In this document: positions 12,560-25,778 of the stretch, in pieces | How the letters are laid out: each line of letters opens with the position of its first letter | How positions within the stretch are numbered: the first letter of the stretch is position 1 | Assembly: GCF_036320965.1 (NCBI RefSeq) | Contig: NC_092248.1 | Location: forward strand, 19,796,884-19,860,883 | DNA from: Panulirus ornatus | Lineage: Eukaryota > Arthropoda > Malacostraca > Decapoda > Palinuridae | Direction of reading: 5' to 3' | Length of the DNA stretch: 64,000 bases | The notes under the pieces: generated by a model | Database searches by the model: none | What the model was told of the DNA's origin: nothing | Seen by the model: only the letters and a program-made list of their open reading frames with translations | Translations under genes and position numbers: made by a program

Positions 12560-15500
12560 GGCCCAACCCATCCTCATACACGTGTACATAATTCATACTG
12601 ACTACCTTTTATTCATTCCCATCGCAACGTCGCTACACATGTGATAACAACCCCCTCCCCCTTCATGTGTGCGAGGTAGCGCTAGGAAAAGACAACAAAG
12701 GCCCCATTCGTTCACACTTAGTCTCTAGCTGTCATGTAATAATTCACCGAAACCACAGCTCCCTTTCCACATCCAGGCCCCAAAGAACTTTCCATGGTTT
12801 ACCCCAGACGCTTTACATGCCCTGGTTCAATACATTGACAGTACGTCGGCCTAGGTATCATCGTTCCAGTTCACTCTATTCCTTGCACGCCTTTCACCCT
12901 CCTGCATGTTCAGGCCCCGATCACTCAAAAGCTTTTTCACTCCATCTTTCCACCTCCAATTTGGTCTCCCACTTTTCCTTGTTGCCTCTATTTCTGACAC
13001 ATGTATCATCTTTGTCAATCTTCCCTCACTCATTCTCTCCATGTGATCAAACCATTTCAAAACACCCTCCTCTTCTCCCTCAACCACACTCTTTTTATTA
13101 CCACACATCTCTCTTACCCCATTATTACTTTCTCGATCAAACCACCTCACACCACATATTGTCCTCAAACAACTCATTTCTAGCACATCCACCCTCCTGT
13201 GCACAACTCTATCCATAGCCCACGCCTCGCAACCATACAACATTGTTGGAACCACTATTCCTTCGAACATACCCATTTTTGGTTTCCGAGATAATGTTCT
13301 CAACTTCCACACACTCTTCAACGCTCCCAGAATTTTCGCCCCTCCCCGACCCTATTATTCACTTCCGCTTCCATGATTCCATCTGCTGTCTAATCCACTC
13401 CCAGATATCTAAACCACTTCACTTCCTCCAGTTTTTCTCCATTCAAACTTACCTCCCAATTGACTTGAACCTCAACCCTATTGTACCTAATAACCTTGCT
13501 CTTATTTACATCTACTCTCAACTTTCTTCTTTCACACACTTTACCAAACTCAGTCACCAGCTTCTGCCGTTTCTCACATGAATCAGCCACCAGCGCTGTA
13601 TCATTAGCGAACAACAAATGGTTCACTTCCCAAGCTCTCTAATCCACAAGAGACTGTATACTTGCCCCTCTTTTCAAAACTCTTGCATTCACCTCCCTAA
13701 CAACCCAATCCATAAACAAATTAAACAACCATGGAGACATCACACACCCCTGCCACAAACCTATATTCACTGAGAACCAATCACTTTCCTCTCTTCCTAC
13801 ACGTACACATGCCTTATATCCTCGATAAAAACTTTTCACTGATTCTAACAACTTGCCTCCCACAGAGCATCTCTATCAACTCTATCATATGGCTTCTCCA
13901 GATCCATAAATGCTACATACAAATCCATATGCTTTTCTAAGTATTTCTCACATGCATTCTTCAAAGCAAACACCTGATCCACACATCCTCTACTACTTCT
14001 GAAACCACACTGCTCTTCCCCAATCTGATGCTCTGTACATGCCTTCACCCTCTCAATCAATACCCTCCCATAGAATTTCCCAGGAATATTCAACAAACTT
14101 ATACCTCTGTAATTTGAGCACTCACCTTTGTCCCCTTTGCCTTTGTACAATGGCACTATGCAAGAATTCCACCAATCCTCAGGCACCTCACCATGAGTCA
14201 TACTTACATTAAATAACCTTATCAACTAGTCAACAATACAGTCACCCCCTTTTTTAATAAATTCCACTGCAATACCATCCAACCCCGCTACCTTGCCGGC
14301 TTCCATCTACCACAAAGCTTTTACTACCTCTTCTCTGTTTACCAAATCATTCTCCATAAACCTCTCACTTTGCACACCACCTCGACCAAAACACCCTATA
14401 TCTTCCACTCTATCATCAAACACATTCAACAAACCTTCAAAATACTCACTCCTTATCCTTCTCACATCACAACTACTTGTTACCACCTCCCCATTAGCCC
14501 CCTTCACTGAAGTTCCCATTTGTTCCCTTGTCTTGCGCACTTTATCTGTCTCTTCCAAAACATCTTTTTTTTATTATTCTTAAAATTTAATGATACTCTC
14601 TCACCCCAACTCTCATTTGCCCTCTTTTTCACCTCTTGCACCTTTCTCTTGACCTCCTGCCTCTTTCTTTTATACATCTCCCAGTCATTTGCATTATTTC
14701 CCAGCAAAAATCGTCCAAATGCCTCTCTCTTCTCTTTTACTAATAATCTTACTTCTTCATCCCACCATTCACTACCCTTTTTAATCTACCCACCTCCCAC
14801 GCTTTTCATGCCAGAAACATCTTTTATGCAAGCCATCACTGCTTCACTAAATACATCCCATTCCTCCCACACTCCCCTTACCTCCTTTGGTCTCACCTTT
14901 TTCCATTCTGTACTCAATCTCTCCTGGTACTTCGTCACACAAGTCTCCTTCCCAAGCTCACTTACTCTCACGACTCTCTTCACTCCAACATTCTCCGTTC
15001 TTTTCTGAAAACCTCTCCAAATCTTTACCTTCGGCTCCACAATATAATTATCAGACATCCTTCCAGTTGCACCTCTCAGCACATTAACATCCAAAAGTCT
15101 CTCTTTCTCGCGCCTATCATTTAACACGTAATCCAATGACGCTCTCTTGCCATCTTTCCTACTTACATTCCTATATATATGTATATCTCTCTTTTTAAAC
15201 CAGGTATTTCCAATACCAATTATTCCGTCAACTGCCACATTACTCACCTTTCATTCAAATCTCACATCACTATAACCCGGTCTCGTGCATCAAAACTACT
15301 AACACACTCATTCAGCTGCTTCCAAAACACTTGCCTCTCACGATCTTTCTTCTTATGCCTAGGTGCATATGCACCAATAAACACCCATCTCTCCATCAAC
15401 TTTTAGTTTTACCCATATCAATCTAGAGTTTACTTTCTCACACTCTATCACATACTCCCACCACTCCTATTTCAGGAATAGTAATACTCCTTCCTTTGCT

Positions 15501-15816
15501 CTTGTCCTCTCACTAAACCCCGACTTTTTTCCCAAGACATTCGCAAACCACTCTTCCCCTTTACCCTTGAGCTTCCTTTCACTCAGAGCCAAAACATCCA
15601 GGCTCCTTTCGTCAAACATACTACCTATCTCTCCTTTTTTCTCATCTTGGTTACATCGACACACATTTAGACAGCCCAGTCTGAGCCTTCGAGGAGGACG
15701 AGCACTCCCCGCGTGACTCCTTTCTGTTTCCCCGTTTAGAAAGTTAGAATACAAGGAGGAGAGGGTTTCTAGCCCCCCGCTACCGTCCCCTTTAGTCGCC
15801 CTCTACGACACGTGAG

Positions 15817-15819
<3 letters not shown>
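12560..15819 (-). mobile_element. Family A LINE, nearly full-length old copy
   Basis: Covers the long 3'UTR (12560-12850) through RT (LLFANDTALVADS near 13590-13626), the EN-RT linker and the endonuclease, up to the 5'UTR module near 15740-15819. The first 45 or so bases of the module are missing. Many stops, frameshifts and small deletions exist, for example the loss of the WKVLRIYG region near 13862. Endonuclease landmarks remain, such as ALSERKLKGKGEEWF near 15560-15600 (Thr to Arg after the Glu). Older than the short-UTR copies by eye. Confidence 0.82.

Positions 15820-15888
<69 letters not shown>
15820..15888. repeat. (TA)n tract
   Basis: About 69 bp of TA. The 5' end of a minus LINE abuts it on the left and a 5'-truncated plus LINE on the right. 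Confidence 0.92.
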
Positions 15889-15891
<3 letters not shown>

Positions 15892-16990
15892 TAGGAGAGA
15901 TGGCCAGAAAGCGTTATTGGATTACGTGTTAATTGATAGGCGCGCGAAAGAGAGATTTTTGGATGTTAATATGCTGAGTGGTGCAACTGGAGGGATGTCT
16001 GATCATTATCTTGTGGAGGTGAAGGTGAAGATTTGTATAGGTTTTCAGAAAAGAAGAGAGAATGTAAAGCATGTGTACGAGTAGGAAGAGAGGAGAGTGA
16101 TTGGTTCCCAGTGAAGGTCGGTCTGCGGCAGGGGTGTGTGATGTTCCCATGATATTTTAATTTGTTTATGGATGGGGTGATTACGGGGGTAAATGGAAGA
16201 CTTTTGGAGAGAGGTGAGTATGCAGTCTGTTGGGGATGAGAGGGCCTGGGAAGTGAATCAGTTGTTGTTCGCCGATGATACAGCACTGGTGGCTGATTGA
16301 AGTGTGAAAATGCAGAAGTTGGTGACTGAGTTTGGAAAAGTGTTTGAAAGGAGAAAGTTTAGGGTAGATGTGAATAGTGCAAGGTTATTGGGTTCAGTAG
16401 GGTTGAGCTACAAGTTAATTGGGATGCAAGTTTGAATGGAAAAAAATTGGAGGAAGTGAAGTGTTTTAGATATCTGACAGTGGACGTAGCAACGACTGGA
16501 ACCATGGAAGCAGCAGAAGTGAATCATACTGTGGAGGAAGGGTTGAAGGTTCTGGGAGCGATGAAGAATATGTAACAGGAGAAATTTTTATGGGAGAGCA
16601 AAAATGGGTATGTTTGAAGGAACAGTAGTTTCAACAATATCATATGGTTGCAAGGCATGGGCTATAGATAGGGTTGTACGGAGGAGAGTGGGTGTGTTGG
16701 AAATTAAATGTTTGTGGACAATATGTTGTTAGCGGTGCTTTGATCGAGTAAGTAATGAAAGGGAAAGAGAAATGTGTGGTAATAAAAAGAGTGTGGTTGA
16801 GAGACCAGAAGAGGGTGTGTTGAAATGGTTTGGACACATTGAGAGAATGAGTGAGGAAAGTTTGACAGAGAGGATATATGTGCCAGAGGTTTGACAAAGA
16901 GGATATATGTGTCAGAGCGAAGGGAACAAGGAGACGCGGGAGACCAAGTTAGAGGAAGAAGGTTGGAGTGAAAAAGATTTCGAGCCCCTC
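15889..16990 (+). mobile_element. Family A LINE, old, with internal EN-to-RT deletion
   Basis: Starts in the endonuclease (RRDGQKALLDYVLIDRRAKE, MSDHYLVEVKVK) and near 16065 jumps from QKRREN directly to the RT stretch CKACVRVGREES, deleting roughly 1.2 kb of element. It then continues through decayed LLFADDTALVAD to the KWFGH and VSEVE codons, ending near 16990. Frameshifts are frequent. A small direct repeat of the TERIYV/TKRIYV segment occurs at 16862-16915. Confidence 0.75.
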
Positions 16991-17182
16991 AGGCTGTTCA
17001 CCATTTCTATTAGAAAATAGCATATTCCACCTTATGCTCCTTAAATGCCACATTACCCAGTCGCATTAAGATCACCCATCACTAAACCTCGGTCTCATAT
17101 ATCATGACTGCTGATACACTCTCTCAGCTCTTCTGTAAACATTCGCCTCTCTTACTTAGTTATATCATTTCTAGGTTCACAA
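16990..17182 (-). mobile_element. Family A LINE endonuclease fragment, decayed
   Basis: Minus-strand similarity to the endonuclease segment GEELVDL backward through GDLNAKVSNVA to the QLNECVSGFDARDRV codons. Examples are CACATTACCCAGTCGCAT and GATCACCCATCACTA on the plus strand. It has no open frame and is sandwiched between two plus fragments. Confidence 0.6.
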
Positions 17183-18650
17183 GAACTAATGATCACTTGG
17201 TAGAGGCGAAGATTAAGATTCATAGAGGCTTTAAGAAAAGAGGATATTATATGGATGGAAAGAGGGTTGTTAAAGTGAGTGCTCTTGGAAAAGATTCTTG
17301 TGATAGATTATTCCAGGATATATTGAGATTAGAATGTGTGAGAAGATATACCAGGATATATTGAGTTAGAATGGCATGAGGTTAGAATAAATGAAGCAGC
17401 GGTGAGTGAGTGAGGAACGGGAGATATTTAGTGAACCGCAGCCTATATGTTGGAGAGAAATGGTGGCCCGTTGAAGATGGGAAGTGGACCGGTAAGAAAC
17501 GGTAGTGAGTGGTGGGATGAGGAAGTTAAGTTGCTAGTTGAAAAGAAAAGAGAAGTTAATGGGCATTGCTTGCAGGGAAGGAGTACACTATGATTGGAAG
17601 ATGTACAAGAGAAAGCGGCCGGATGTCAAGGCCTGAAAACGAGGGCAAAGGGAGTTGGGTGAACGTGTATCGGTAAACTTCTCCTCGTTCCCTCCACCTC
17701 CGACACATATATCCTCTTGGTCAATCTTTCCTCACTCATTCGGAGAATAATTAAATGTTTTGGAAGGAGGTTATTAGTGTCAGACTGACAAGAGATTATA
17801 TGTGAACCTTTGTGAGGGGGTAACAAATGGGGAAATGTTAACAGGTAGTGGTGTGGTGAAGCGGAGGTGGAGTGAATATTCTGAAAGGCTTTTGAATGTG
17901 ATCGATGACAGGATGACAAATGTGTTATGTACGTGGATGTACGAAGTGAGAGAGTCATGGCAAGTGGTTTCGTGAAAGAAGAGTTGGTGAGGCCTTATGT
18001 AAGATGAAGTGGATGGAACTGCAATTGAATTTCTTAAGGAACTGTGTTTGGTTGATATCCACTGTTTATATCGTTATGGAAAGTGCCAGAGGATTAGCAG
18101 AATGATTGCATTGCCACCGTACAGAGGCAAGGGGAATAAAGTTGAATGTTCATGCAGCAGGGGTATAAATTCGATGACTGTTCCTGTTGTGGTTAGGTGG
18201 AAGAGTGGTGATTGAGAGGATGGTGGTTTACACTGTTTCAGAATGGGGAGGAACAGTGTGGTTTTTGGAGTGGTATAAGATATGCGTATCAGGTTTTTAC
18301 TTTGAAGAACTTGTACGAGAAATACTTTGAGTAACAGAGGTACTTGTATGTGGCGTTTATGGATCTATCGAAAGCGTGTGATAGGCTTAATAAAGATCTC
18401 TGTGGAAGGTGTTAAGGATGTATGGTGTTGGGAGGAAAGCTACCGGAAGAAGTGAAGAGTTTTTATCAAGAAAGTAAGACGTATATACGAGTAAGAAGAG
18501 AGAGGGTGAGTGGTTTCTGGTGAAGGTGGGTCTGCGACAGGTTTGTGCGATGTCATTACGGATGTTTAGTTTGTTTATGTATGGTTTGGTGAGGAAAGTG
18601 AATGCATTGGTCTTGGAGAGAGAAGCAAGTCTACAGTCCTGGGAGGTGAG
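17183..18650 (+). mobile_element. Family A LINE, very old copy with antisense insert
   Basis: Recognisable pieces: DHLVEAKIKIHRGFKKRG near 17190, the EN-RT linker, KGNKVECSCSRGI near 18130, YLYVAFMDLSKACDRL near 18340 and GLRQVCAMSLRMFSLFM near 18528. It ends near SWEVSKLS at 18650. All frames are broken. At 17681-17741 a 61-bp minus-strand piece of the LINE C-terminal domain with fresh-looking sequence interrupts the old copy. Confidence 0.65.
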
Positions 18651-19720
18651 CAAGTTATCCTCTCGCTGCAACCCTCTGCTCGTCTTAAGAGAGGTTCGTT
18701 GCAGCCTCTCATCCATTACCTCGACAGTATTCACTAATCGTTACCATCTTATTACCCCCTTCTACACCACCATCAGAACCACTCTGTCTCAGAACACTGC
18801 ACGTACATTATCATCACCACCCCTATTGGTCTGCATCATCGTCCTCGCTGTCATCTCCCACCATCGTCTTTAACGCCCACACACCACCGGGAACATCTTC
18901 AGTGCTCCATTGAACCAGTCCACTGGCGCCCTTTATCACCGTGCTCTCATCTCTTCTCTGGCAACAGCGCTATTATTCACTTCCTCCACTTCTCCTTACT
19001 CACACAACTCAGCATCCCCCGTCTGGGCCAGCAACATCATCGGCGCTGACTCATGGTCTGGCCAGGGTCATTGTGCCAGCCATTATCACCACGCCAGTTA
19101 CATGGGTCACGCTGGGTGGGTCACCTTCGGCCACGCACACTACTGCTGATTCCACACCAGCAACCATCGACCCAATTTTTGTAGGTCTATTTTAAAACCA
19201 TTAATCTTCCAGCGCTTGATCTGTCCTAGTGTGCTATAGTCCGACATCTATGGTTGCTAAGACATCCTGCTTTAAAAGCAGGAAGACCCTTACTTCTTGA
19301 CTCATATCATTGTCAACTTATGTCTTCAGTACCGTTGTTGTGTTGCCTTTAAGCCTGTGATAAAGGATCATATCTCAACAGTTTTGTTATGTTTCAGGTA
19401 TGTGACAGATAAGGACTTCTTGGCTGATCTCCGCTCCCCACAGCCTCAGCTCAAGGTAATGTCGTTTCGTGTGATGGTTCTTCTGTTTAGTTCGTTTATG
19501 TCCTGTCCAACTGGGTGCTTTGTCCCTGCTAGACTTATTACAGTTCTTTGTATCTGGTTTAGTTCTAGGGCTTACATTCAGGACATAAAATGTAGTGAGT
19601 GTGGCTGTAACATCTATGGGGTCAACATTTACCAGAAACACTTACTGTAGGACATGTTTGTTATCTGTACCACTGATCTGGTTGTGTTTGCCATCTGTAT
19701 GAGTGTAGATAAATGAAAAG
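18651..19720. other. Low-repeat region, possible host intron with one exon
   Basis: About 1.07 kb with no LINE similarity that I can see. The left half is C-rich and T-poor; the right half is T-rich. ORFs in it are short and unrecognised. A candidate exon lies at 19398-19455. Apart from that I recognise nothing. Confidence 0.5.
19398..19455 (+). CDS. Candidate internal exon of an unrecognised host gene
   Basis: A T-rich stretch ending in TTATGTTTCAG (AG at 19396-19397) precedes a 58-nt segment followed by GTAATG (donor GT at 19456-19457). With the first base completing a split codon, the segment reads YVTDKDFLADLRSPQPQLK without a stop. The peptide is polar, mixed-charge and unlike the surrounding repeat translations. 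I do not recognise the protein. If it is real, the surrounding repeat block is intronic. An alternative acceptor (CCCCACAG) lies inside the segment at about 19436-19443. No neighbouring exon was found, so this stays a candidate. Confidence 0.35.
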
Positions 19721-20384
19721 GAAAAGTAATCCCAACAATACTGTCTGGTTGCGAGGCGTGGGCTATAGATAGAGTTGTACGGAGGAGGGTGGATGTGCTG
19801 GTAATGTGAAATGTTTGAGCACAATATGTGGTGTGAGGTGGTTTGATCGAGGAAATAATGAAAGCATTGGAAAAATGAGTGGTAATAAGAAGAGTGTGGT
19901 TGAGAGAGCAGAAGAGGGAGTGTTGAAATGGTTTGGACATATGGAGAGAATGAATGAGGAAAGATTGACAAAGAGTACATGTGTCATAAGTTGAGGGAAC
20001 AAGAAGCGATAAACCAACTGGAGATGGAAGAATGGAGTGAAAAAGATTTTGTGCGATCGGGGCCTGAAAGTGCAGGAGGGTGAAATGCGTGCACGAAATA
20101 GAGTGAATTGGAATGATGTGATATACTGGGGTCGACGTGCTGTCAGTGGACTGAACCAGGGCATGTGAAACGTCTAGGGTAAACCAGGGAGAGGTCTTTT
20201 AGGCCTGGGTGTCGATAGGGGGCTGTGGTTTCGGTACATTACACATGACAGCTAAGGAATGAATGTGAGTAGACGTGGCCTCTCTCCGTATGTTTCCTGG
20301 CGCTACCTCGCCGTCGCAGGGAGTGGCGATGCTGTTTCATGTGGGGCCGGGTGGTGCTGGGAAATGGATAAAGGCTAGCAAGTA

Positions 20385-20427
<43 letters not shown>

Positions 20428-20536
20428 GTACGCTATGTGCGTATATTTGTGTATATGTGTAAGAGAGTGGATTGATCTTTCTTCGGCTGTTTCGTGACGC
20501 TATTTTGCTATCGCGGGGAACGGCGATCAATTATGA

Positions 20537-20539
<3 letters not shown>
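19721..20539 (+). mobile_element. Family A LINE 3' fragment, old subfamily
   Basis: Starts near the VVPTMLYGCEAW codons (GCGAGGCGTGGGCTATAG at 19751) and runs through KWFGHMERMNEERLTK and the 3'UTR. Hairpin I has CGCTACCTCGC near 20301. A (TA)n at 20389-20424 sits inside the 3'UTR, and a decayed terminal hairpin lies at about 20499-20527. No open frame. Confidence 0.75.

Positions 20540-20603
<64 letters not shown>
20540..20603. repeat. (TA)n tract
   Basis: About 63 bp of TA at the 3' end of the preceding LINE fragment; the next plus fragment begins at its right edge. Confidence 0.92.
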
Positions 20604-20606
<3 letters not shown>

Positions 20607-21184
20607 AGAAAGGTGTGGTTGTAACAATAGGATGCATGAGCGAGCTGAAGAGAGTGTGCTGAAATGTTTTGGGCTTACTGAGAGGATGGACGATGCGAGG
20701 ATGATTAAGATGCTGTACATTGTCCGAGTAGAGGGAACAAGGAGAAAGTGAGAAGAAGTGGAGGGATGGAGTGAAAGATGTTTTGAGTATTCGAGCCTGA
20801 ACATGCAGGAGGGTGTGAAGCGTGCATGGCATAGAGCGAATTGGAGCAATGTGGCATACAAGGGGCGGCCTGCTGTCAGTGGTATATGGCATATGGTGTA
20901 TGAAGCGGTCTGAGGGGAAACCACGAAAAACTGTTAGGGGCTTGGCTATGTAGATGGGAGTTCTAGTGTTCATGAATTATAAGCAACATCTAGGGAGTGA
21001 GTGTGAGCAAAATAAGGTTGTTCTACGTCTTTTCCTAGCGCTACTTCGCCACTGAGAAACGGCAAACAAGTATGAAAGAAAAAAACAATATGTGAGTGGG
21101 TGGGTAGATTGCGCCATTCTTTCGTCTGTTTCCTTGCGCTATCTCGTTGACGCGGGAGACGGCGACAAAGTATAATATAAAATA

Positions 21185-21187
<3 letters not shown>
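20604..21187 (+). mobile_element. Divergent family A-like LINE 3' fragment
   Basis: Encodes a decayed ERAEEGVLKWFG-like stretch near 20637-20670 and a diverged version of the [26 protein letters not shown] segment. A short 3'UTR follows with CTAGCGCTACTTCGCC near 21038 and a terminal hairpin (GCGCTATCTCGTTGACGCG near 21136), then (TA)n. It is more different from the others than they are from each other, so it may be a separate older subfamily. Confidence 0.65.
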
Positions 21188-22997
<1,810 letters not shown>

Positions 22998-23140
22998 GAC
23001 AGAATTTATCTATTTATATAAATTATGTATTTATTTATTAAACTTTGTCGCTGTAACCCACGTTAGCGATATGCGCAAGTAAACAGACGAAAGAATGTCC
23101 CAACCCACCCACATACACATGTATATACATACACGTCCAC

Positions 23141-23148
<8 letters not shown>
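22998..23148 (-). mobile_element. Family A LINE solitary 3' tail, old
   Basis: On the minus strand: TG/TA-rich 3'UTR, GGACATTCTTTCGTCTGTTT, a degenerate terminal hairpin and an AATAAATAAATA tail. Only about 150 bp of the element is present. Confidence 0.7.

Positions 23149-23202
<54 letters not shown>
23149..23202. repeat. (TA)n tract
   Basis: TA run between a solitary LINE tail and the 3' end of a minus-strand family B copy. Confidence 0.9.
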
Positions 23203-23204
<2 letters not shown>

Positions 23205-23444
23205 TTTTTTCTTTCTTTCATACTATTCGCCATTTCCCGCATTAGCGAGGTAGCGTTGAGAACAGAGGACTGGGCCCTTGAGGGAATATCCTCACCTGGG
23301 CCCCTTCTCTGTTCCCTCTTTTGGAAAATTAAAAAAAAAAGTGAGAGGGGAGGATTTCCAGCCCCCCGCTCCCTCCCCTTTTAGTCGCCTTCTACGACAC
23401 GCAGGGAATACGTGGGAAGTATTCTTTCTCCCCTATCCCCAGGG

Positions 23445-23446
<2 letters not shown>
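23203..23446 (-). mobile_element. Family B short retroelement, complete
   Basis: Minus copy with all parts: 5' module ending at CCCTATCCCCAGGGATAA (plus strand), A/T linker, middle block, intact hairpin and a pyrimidine-rich (CTTT)n stretch (A-rich tail on the sense strand) before (TA)n. No ORF. Confidence 0.85.

Positions 23447-23525
<79 letters not shown>
23447..23525. repeat. (TA)n tract
   Basis: About 79 bp of TA joining a family B 5' end (left) to the start of a 5'-truncated plus LINE (right). Confidence 0.92.
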
Positions 23526-23528
<3 letters not shown>

Positions 23529-24901
23529 TTCAGAAGTGGTAGAGGATGTGTGGATCAGGTGTTTCCTTTGAAGAATGTATGTGAGAAATACTTAGAAAAG
23601 CAAATGGATTTGTATGTAGCATTTATGGATCTGGAGAAGGCATATGATAGAGTTGATAGAGATGCTCTGTGGAAGGTATTAAGAATATATGGTGTGGGAG
23701 GCAAGTTGTTAGAAGCAGTGAAAAGTTTTTATCAAGGATGTAAGGCATGTGTACGTGTAGGAAGAGAGGAAAGTGATTCGTTCTCAGTGAATGTAGGTTT
23801 GCGGCAGGGATGTGTAATGTCTCCATGTTTGTTTAATTTGTTTATGGATGGGGTTGTTAGGGAGGTGAATGCAAGGGTTTTGGAAACAGGGGCAAGTATG
23901 AAGTCTGTTTTGGATGAGAGAGCTTGGGAAGTGAGTCAGTTGTTGTTCGCTGATGATACAGCGCTGGTGGCTGATTCATGTGAGAAACTGCAGAAGCTGG
24001 TGACTGAGTTTGGTAAAGTGTGTGAAAGAAGAAAGTTAAGAGTAAATGTGAATAAGAGCAAGGTTATTAGGTACAGTAGGGTTGAGGGTCAAGTCAATTG
24101 GGAGGTAAGTTTGAATGGAGAAAAACTGGAGGAAGTAAAGTGTTTTAGATATCTGGGAGTGGATCTGGCAGCGGATGGAACCATGGAAGCGGAAGTGGAT
24201 CATAGGGTGGGGGAGGTGGCGAAAATCCTGGGAGCCTTGAAGATTGTGTGGAAGTCGAGAACATTATCTCGGAAAGCAAAAATGGGTATGTTTGAAGGAA
24301 TAGTGGTTCTAACAATGTTGTATGGTTGCGAGGCGTGGGCTATGGATACAGTTATGCCCAGGAGGGTGGATGTGCTGGAAATGAGATGTTTAAGGACAAT
24401 GTGTGGTGTGAGGTGGTTTGATCGAGTAAGTAACGTAAGGGTAAGAGAGGTGTGTGGAAATAAAAAGAGCGTGGTTGAGAGAGCAGAAGAGGGTGTTTTG
24501 AAATGGTTTGGGCACATGGTGAGAATGAGTGAGGAAAAATTGATCAAGAGGATATATGTGTCGGAGGTGGAGGGAACGAGGAGAAGTGGGAGACCAAATT
24601 GGAGGTGGAAAGATGGAGTGAAAAAGATTTTGTGTGATCGGGGCCTGAACATGCAGGAGGGTGAAAGGAGGGCAAGGAATAGAGTGAATTGGATCAATGT
24701 GGTATACCGGGGTTGACGTGCTATCAGTGGATTGAATCAGGGCATGTGAAGCGTCTGGGGTAAACCATGGAAAGCTGTGTGGGTATGTATATTTGCGTGT
24801 GTGGACGTGCATGTATATACATGTGTATGGGGGTGGGTTGGGCCATTTCTTTCGTCTGTTTCCTTGCGCTACCTCGTAAACGCGGGATACAGCGACAAAG
24901 C

Positions 24902-24915
<14 letters not shown>
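23526..24915 (+). mobile_element. Family A LINE, 5'-truncated but otherwise open, short 3'UTR
   Basis: Begins at [12 protein letters not shown] and stays open without a break to the normal stop after VVYRG at 24716, covering RT (AFMDLEKAYD, GLRQGC, LLFADDTALVADS) and the whole C-terminal domain. Marker state is intermediate: CERRK and RRVDVLEM (old state) with CDRGLNMQEG and the short 3'UTR (young state). The ATG at 23412 lies in family B/(TA)n and is not the element's start. Terminal hairpin, poly-A and (TA)n follow. Confidence 0.88.

Positions 24916-24943
<28 letters not shown>
24916..24943. repeat. (TA)n tail
   Basis: Short TA run after the poly-A of the preceding LINE; a family B copy starts at its right edge. 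Confidence 0.88.
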
Positions 24944-25651
<708 letters not shown>

Positions 25652-25778
25652 ACTTACTCGATCAAACCACCTCACACCACATATTGTCCTCAAACATCTC
25701 ATTTCCAACACATCCATCCTCCTCGGCACACCTCTATCTATAGCCCACGTTCCTCAACCATATAACATTGTTGGAACC
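25652..25778 (-). mobile_element. Family A LINE fragment, C-terminal part
   Basis: Minus strand: the VVPTMLYG to GVRWFDRVS stretch, 127 bp. It is joined to a plus fragment on the left and to the 3'UTR of another minus copy on the right, so it marks a rearrangement junction. Confidence 0.75.

Noticed and set aside
23412..23526. ATG at 23412 as the start of a 434-codon protein.
   Set aside because: The first 38 or so codons are family B and (TA)n sequence; the LINE part begins at 23526 as a truncated body.
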